Source: Sphingomonas sp. Leaf22
GTDB lineage: Bacteria > Pseudomonadota > Alphaproteobacteria > Sphingomonadales > Sphingomonadaceae
Direction: 5' to 3'
DNA: 48,890 nucleotides
Assembly: GCF_001421715.1 (NCBI RefSeq)
Contig: NZ_LMKP01000007.1
Coordinates: 46,485-95,374 of the forward strand
Each line of letters opens with the position of its first letter. Position 1 is the first letter of the stretch. The notes under the pieces were generated by a model. It worked only from the letters and a program-made list of their open reading frames with translations, was not told the DNA's origin and searched no databases. A program made the position numbers and the translations under genes. Shown here in pieces: positions 41,070 to 48,890 of the stretch.

Positions 41070-41321
41070 TCAGCCGGCCTGTTCGGCGAGGATCGTCAGC
41101 CCGCGCGAGGTCACTTCGGCGAAGCCGCCGCGGATCGCGATGCGCTCTGCCTCACCCTTTTCGGTGCGTTGGATCAGGACGTCGCCATCGCGGATCGTCG
41201 ACATGAACGGCGCATGGCCTTCCAGCACGCCGAAGTCGCCTTCGGTGCCCGGCACGGTGACCATGTAGACCGATTCCGACCGCACCAGCTTTTCGGGGGT
41301 CACGAGTTCGAAGTGCAGCAT
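41070..41321 (-). CDS. atpC: ATP synthase F1 epsilon subunit, short form
   Basis: Epsilon is 83 residues and contains only the N-terminal beta-sandwich domain ('[43 protein letters not shown]'). The two C-terminal helices that inhibit ATP hydrolysis in about 130-140-residue epsilon proteins are absent. The frame ends naturally and is followed by a terminator, so this looks like a true short form and not a truncation artefact. It connects gamma to the c-ring. Confidence 0.94.
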   Translation of the reverse strand: MLHFELVTPEKLVRSESVYMVTVPGTEGDFGVLEGHAPFMSTIRDGDVLIQRTEKGEAERIAIRGGFAEVTSRGLTILAEQAG

Positions 41322-41335
41322 ATCGTTACCTTACT

Positions 41336-41433
41336 CCCTCTCCCCTTCAGGGGAGAGGGCCGGGGAGAGGGGCTTTCGGAAAGCGGCATCGATCTGCCCC
41401 TCTCCCTGACCCTCTCCCCTGAAGGGGAGAGGG
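41336..41433. repeat. Paired palindromic element filling the atpD-atpC gap
   Basis: Two 24-bp palindromes (CCCTCTCCCC-TT-type halves, at 41336-41359 and 41410-41433) flank a spacer. The whole 98 bp also folds as one inverted repeat with arms of about 38 bp and two mismatches. It occupies nearly all of the 121-base gap between atpD and atpC and is closely related to 44404-44504. Confidence 0.88.
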
Positions 41434-41442
41434 AAAAGAGCT

Positions 41443-43501
<2,059 letters not shown>

Positions 43502-43505
<4 letters not shown>

Positions 43506-44389
43506 AGCGCCTCGGCGCCCGAGATGATTTCGACCAGTTCGGTCGTGATCGCGGCCTGACGGGTGCGGTTATATTCGATCGTCAGACGGTTGATGAGATC
43601 GCCCGCATTGCGCGTGGCGTTGTCCATCGCCGTCATCTTCGAACCCTGTTCCGACGCCGCGTTTTCCTTCATCGCGCGGTAGATCTGCACCGCGATGTTC
43701 GTGGGCAACAGGCTGTCGAGGATCGCTTCCTCGCTCGGTTCATATTCGACGACGGCATCGGCGGAAGGTTGCGAAGGTGCCACGGCGGGGGTCGGGATCT
43801 TGACCGGAATCAGTTGCTGTTCCGTGGGTTCCTGCGTCAGCACCGTCTTGAAGGTGGCATAGAACAGGTGCGCGACGTCGAATTCGCCGGCGTGGAAGCG
43901 GCGGATCAGGTCGTCGGCATAGCCCTTCGCGTCGGCAAAGGTCAGCTTGCCGAGATCGCCCGGTTCGACCGAATGGACGAAGCCGTCGCGGAACTGGCGC
44001 GCCAGCACGGCGCGACCCTTGCGGCCGATCGTCAGGAACTTGACGGTCTTGCCCTGTTCCTGAAGCTCCAGCGCGCGGCGGCGCGCCATGCGGGCGATGT
44101 TCGAATTGAACGCACCGGCCAGCCCCTTGTCCGACGTCGCGACGACGAACAGGTGGACCTGATCGCTGCCGGTGCCGGCGAGCAGCGGCGAGCTGCCCTC
44201 GGTGACCTGCACCGTCGAGGCGAGGCTGGCGACGACCTGTTCGACGCGGCTCGCATAGGGACGACCGGCCTCGGCCGCCTCTTGCGCACGGCGCAGCTTG
44301 GCGGCGGCGACCATCTTCATCGCCTTGGTGATCTTCTGCGTCGACTTCACCGAGCCGATGCGGAGCTTTAGGGCCTTGAGGCTTGCCAT
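43502..44389 (-). CDS. atpG: ATP synthase F1 gamma subunit
   Basis: Gamma is 295 residues: conserved N-terminal helix 'LKALKLRIGSVKSTQKITKAMKMVAAAKLRRAQ' and C-terminal helix '[40 protein letters not shown]', the two halves of the rotating shaft. A short Pro/Ala-rich insert ('IPTPAVAPSQPSADAVV') lies in the middle. The gene is preceded by a palindromic element that fills the atpA-atpG gap and is coupled downstream to the lipoprotein gene. Confidence 0.98.
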
Positions 44390-44403
44390 CTGTTTTCCCT
44401 ACT

Positions 44404-44504
44404 CCCTCTCCCCTTCAGGGGAGAGGGTGGGGAAGCGCGGGGGTGGCAACTTCGGCCGTCCCGCGCTTCCCCTCTCCCAACCCTCTTCCCTGAAGGGGAG
44501 AGGG
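44404..44504. repeat. Paired palindromic element filling the atpA-atpG gap
   Basis: Two copies of the same 24-bp palindrome family as at 41336-41433, near 44404-44427 and 44481-44504 (the second with one change), are arranged head to head around a spacer with GGGGAAGCGCGG and its complement. It fills most of the 124-base gap between atpA and atpG. Confidence 0.87.
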
Positions 44505-44513
44505 CTTTGATGG

Positions 44514-46618
<2,105 letters not shown>

Positions 46619-46713
46619 GCGTGCGTCCTTGTCAGGGGTCAATTCAACATCCCATGCCGGTGAGGGGGCCGCACTCCCAACCGCCGTCGCGAACCAATGT
46701 CGCGCCGCTGACC

Positions 46714-46746
46714 GGCCCCACGCGCCCCCGATGGGTCGTGGGGGCC
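46714..46746. other. Strong hairpin upstream of the atp operon
   Basis: GGCCCCACG pairs with CGTGGGGGCC (one bulge) around an inner GC-rich segment. It lies about 100 bases before atpH, so it could be in the 5' leader. The gap from 46619 to 47024 has no gene. No convincing -35/-10 pair could be read with confidence. Confidence 0.4.
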
Positions 46747-46855
46747 GCTAGCATCGGTGTCATGATTTCGCAAGCTTTGCGGGAGGTGGCGTGGTGTGTT
46801 CCGATTCGGATGCAAGCTGAACGGGGGATTATCGGACCGCGGGAAGGAAGCGGGG

Positions 46856-47013
46856 TTCACGCGGAGGCGCGGAGACGCGGAGGGGGTGCGTCCGTTTCGA
46901 CCGCACCCCGCGCCAGCGGCCTATTGCCCGCTGCAACCGCGGGCCGGGTCTTCCGATCGCGAGCGACAGTGCCCGGAGCGTAACCCCTCCGCGTCTCCGC
47001 GCCTCCGCGTGAA
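46856..47013. repeat. Long inverted repeat with perfect 30-bp arms
   Basis: Arms at 46856-46885 (TTCACGCGGAGGCGCGGAGA...) and 46984-47013 are perfect complements over 30 bases, separated by 98 bp. The loop contains an inner GCCCGC/GCGGGC hairpin and no open frame of note. It sits between atpH and the protease gene, 12 bases after the protease stop, and could also end protease transcription. Confidence 0.85.
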
Positions 47014-47024
47014 AACCCCTGCTT

Positions 47025-48572
47025 CTACTTGGCCGCGGTACACCGATAGACCAGCCGTTCGTTGACCTGCGCGGGCAGCGAGGTGCGAATCGCCGATTGC
47101 TGCGTGGCAAGCGCCGCGCGCGCGCCGGTGTCGGCGGCGCACGCCTTTTGCTGCACCTGCCCACGCAACGTGCGGGCGCGCTGCATCGATTCGGCGGACA
47201 GCAGATAGCGGCTGTTGGTGTAGCTGCCGCTGACCGGATCGAAGCGCAGCACCGACACGGTGGCGTCCTCATTCGGGACGAGAATCCGCTCCCACCCGCC
47301 GCCCGGCGCCTCGGCATATTGGGTGCGGCCGTTCATGCAGCCATCGGCGCGCCAGCCGAAGCGGACGGTTTCGACCGGCGACAGGATGATGCGGCTGCGT
47401 TCGGGCACCAGCGTGCATTCGAGCGGCCCGGTCAGCGGCGCGATCCGGGTCGCGGCGGTATTGCCCGATTCGTCGGCGGCGGCGATCGAGGCCGGATCGA
47501 AATCGGGCCGCAGCAGGAAGGTGGCGATCGCGCCGACGAACAGCACGCCGCCGCCGATCGCGGCGAACTTCGCGGTACGCGGCTGCCCACGGGTCAGCAA
47601 CAACCCGGCCCCACCAGCCGCCAGCACCGACAGTGCCAGCAGCAGCGCGGCGGCGGCGATCATGTTCTCGCGAGTTTCGGCATTGTCGGCGCGCGCCTGT
47701 TCGAGCGCGGTCGCGCGTTCCTCGCGCGCGCGTTCGGTGGCGGCGCGGGCGCGCTCGCGGTCCTCGATCGTCTGGCGTTCGGCATCGGCGCGGTCGCGGG
47801 CATCGGCATCGGCGAGCGTCAGGCAGGGGGTGGCGATGGTCGCGACCTGCTGCGCCGCCTCGCGCAGGAACGCGATCAGCTCGCCATCGGAAATGGCGAA
47901 GGCGAAGCTGGCATCGCCCTCCTCGCCCCGGGTCAGCGCCGAATTGACGCCGAGCACCCGGCCGCACCGGTCGAGCAGCGGCCCGCCCGAATTGCCGCGC
48001 GCGATGCTGGCGGTATGGACCAGCACCGCCGTGCCCTCCAGCGTGCGGTTGCCCGACAATACGCCCTGCGAGCGGACCGGCGAGGTCGGCGTGACGAAAT
48101 CGTCGACCGATCGCGCGGTGGCGAGGTCGACATTGCCGGGATAGCCGAGCGCGATGGCCGCATCGCCTTCGCCGAGGCCACCGGTATAGACGGTCAGCGG
48201 CGGCAGGCGCACGCCGCTGACCTCGATCAGCGCCAGATCGCGCGCCTTGTCGATGCGGACGACGCGCCCCTCGAACGACCGGTCTCCTTCGGACGGAACC
48301 ACGCCGACGACGGTGTCGCCGGGATAGCGTTCCATCAGTTCGACGACATGGGCGTTGGTGACGATGCGATTGGGCGCGACCGCAAAGCCGGTGCCGTGTT
48401 CGACATCGACCATCTCGCCATCGACGGTCGCGATCACGACGACGCGGACGACGCCGCGCGCCGCCGCCGATACGTCGTCGGCGCGGGCAGGCGCGGAGAG
48501 GACCAGCAGCGCGGCGAGCGCCGTCAGCCAGATCGTCAGCAGGCGCAGGATCGGTGTTGCGTTCTTTACCAT
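47025..48572 (-). CDS. Trypsin-like serine protease with coiled coil and two membrane helices
   Basis: The protein is 515 residues. A signal peptide (about 1-30) precedes an S1C/HtrA-like protease domain with the full triad H75 (VTNAHVV), D112 (RDLALIEV) and S195 (RGNSGGPLL). A strongly charged Arg/Glu/Ala coiled coil follows (about 257-302). Two hydrophobic helices come next, near 304-327 and 336-353, then a C-terminal domain with cysteines and 'ILSPVETVRFGWRADGCMNG'. There is no PDZ domain, unlike DegP. The protease should face the periplasm; the C-terminal domain would return to the same side. The ATG at 48572 is chosen for its signal peptide. Substrate unknown. Confidence 0.85.
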   Translation of the reverse strand: MVKNATPILRLLTIWLTALAALLVLSAPARADDVSAAARGVVRVVVIATVDGEMVDVEHGTGFAVAPNRIVTNAHVVELMERYPGDTVVGVVPSEGDRSFEGRVVRIDKARDLALIEVSGVRLPPLTVYTGGLGEGDAAIALGYPGNVDLATARSVDDFVTPTSPVRSQGVLSGNRTLEGTAVLVHTASIARGNSGGPLLDRCGRVLGVNSALTRGEEGDASFAFAISDGELIAFLREAAQQVATIATPCLTLADADARDRADAERQTIEDRERARAATERAREERATALEQARADNAETRENMIAAAALLLALSVLAAGGAGLLLTRGQPRTAKFAAIGGGVLFVGAIATFLLRPDFDPASIAAADESGNTAATRIAPLTGPLECTLVPERSRIILSPVETVRFGWRADGCMNGRTQYAEAPGGGWERILVPNEDATVSVLRFDPVSGSYTNSRYLLSAESMQRARTLRGQVQQKACAADTGARAALATQQSAIRTSLPAQVNERLVYRCTAAK

Positions 48573-48647
48573 GGCGGCCGCCGTTTCGGCGAAACCGGCG
48601 GGCGGGGCAAGGGGGTGTGCCTGTGAGGCGGTACGTCTCCCCCCTTC

Positions 48648-48788
48648 CGTCACCCCGAGCTTGACCCCGGGGTCCCGCTTCTTCTTCTGCTTCTTCTGCA
48701 GTCGGTAAAAGCGGACACCGGATCACGTCGAGACCTCTGCGAACGTCGCAAACTTGGGCAAAACTCGCCGTACCCCCGCGCAGGCGGG
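48648..48788. repeat. Partial, rearranged copy of the 40785-40984 repeat
   Basis: CGTCACCCC at 48648 resembles one end of the 200-bp element. After about 75 unrelated bases, which include two TTCTTCTGC units, the stretch 48729-48788 matches 40803-40862 closely (CGAGACCTCTGCGAA then AAAACTCGCCGTACCCCCGC). The match then stops abruptly, and the right half is missing. Confidence 0.65.
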
Positions 48789-48853
48789 ACTGTTTACACG
48801 AGGCGCGTTTTGGATTCTTCTGTGTTCCTTTGATGTGGGATGGGGAGGACAGG

Positions 48854-48890
48854 ATGCGTTGTCCAGCGTGCGAGGGGACCGACCTGATCA
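48854..48890 (+). CDS. Zinc-ribbon protein, N-terminal fragment (partial, runs off right edge)
   Basis: The visible codons read MRCPACEGTDLI after a GGGGAGGACAGG ribosome site. The CPxC knuckle at the very start fits small zf-TFIIB-type zinc-ribbon proteins, many of which begin with this pattern. NrdR also begins MRCP but continues differently. Only twelve residues are available. Confidence 0.5.
   Translation, partial: MRCPACEGTDLI

Noticed and set aside
46619..46642. TTG start at 46642 extending atpH
   Set aside because: There is no ribosome site before the TTG, whereas AAGGA lies seven bases before the GTG at 46618, which also gives the usual N-terminus.

Overview
The window is about 49 kb of GC-rich DNA with no phage or transposon genes. 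Several features suggest an alphaproteobacterium of the order Sphingomonadales (Sphingomonas-like): a FlbD-type sigma-54 flagellar activator, an F1 ATP synthase operon (atpHAGDC) without F0 genes, a TonB receptor with an EIVVTG TonB box, tandem hot-dog thioesterases, and many short GC-rich palindromic repeats between genes. The assignment is an inference from gene content; there is no rRNA to confirm it.

Layout. (1) 1-11.6 kb, minus strand: one tightly overlapping flagellar operon, flbD-fliE-F-G-H-I-J-K-L-M-N-O-(P), encoding the activator, MS ring, C ring, export ATPase and start of the export gate. (2) 11.8-13.8 kb, plus: a single large flagellin gene with a strong terminator. (3) 14.6-21.0 kb, minus: three units, [lytic transglycosylase-flhA-fliA], [flgM-flgN] and [motA-like-motB-like-flgA]. 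(4) 21.2-30.0 kb, plus: flgBCDE and flgFGHIJKL (rod, hook, rings, junction), then canonical motAB to 32.0 kb. (5) 32.0-40.7 kb: accessory and metabolic genes (TonB-dependent receptor, two thioesterases, a secreted beta-sandwich protein, a crotonase, agmatine-to-putrescine genes aguA/aguB, transaldolase, tyrosine recombinase). (6) 41.1-46.6 kb, minus: F1 ATP synthase operon with an unrelated lipoprotein gene between atpG and atpD and palindromic elements filling two of its gaps. (7) 47.0-48.6 kb: a membrane-linked trypsin-like protease, then the first codons of a zinc-ribbon protein at the right edge.

How it works together. Four very good sigma-54 (-24/-12) promoters can be read: in front of the transglycosylase-flhA-fliA unit, the second-stator/flgA unit, flgB and flgF. 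The sigma-54 activator heads the fli operon, whose upstream region carries a near-consensus CtrA-type site. The implied cascade is CtrA (?) -> flbD/fli operon -> sigma-54 genes including fliA -> sigma-28 genes held by FlgM. Weak sigma-28-like sites precede flagellin and flgM.

Most interesting points: a second, reduced stator gene pair with its own sigma-54 promoter that predicts a leaderless mRNA; divergent sigma-54 promoters sharing a perfect 20-bp palindrome; a FliM without the usual CheY-binding N-terminus; an FlgH without a lipobox; a lipoprotein gene translationally coupled inside the ATP synthase operon; and several families of palindromic repeats. No CRISPR array, tRNA or rRNA gene was seen.
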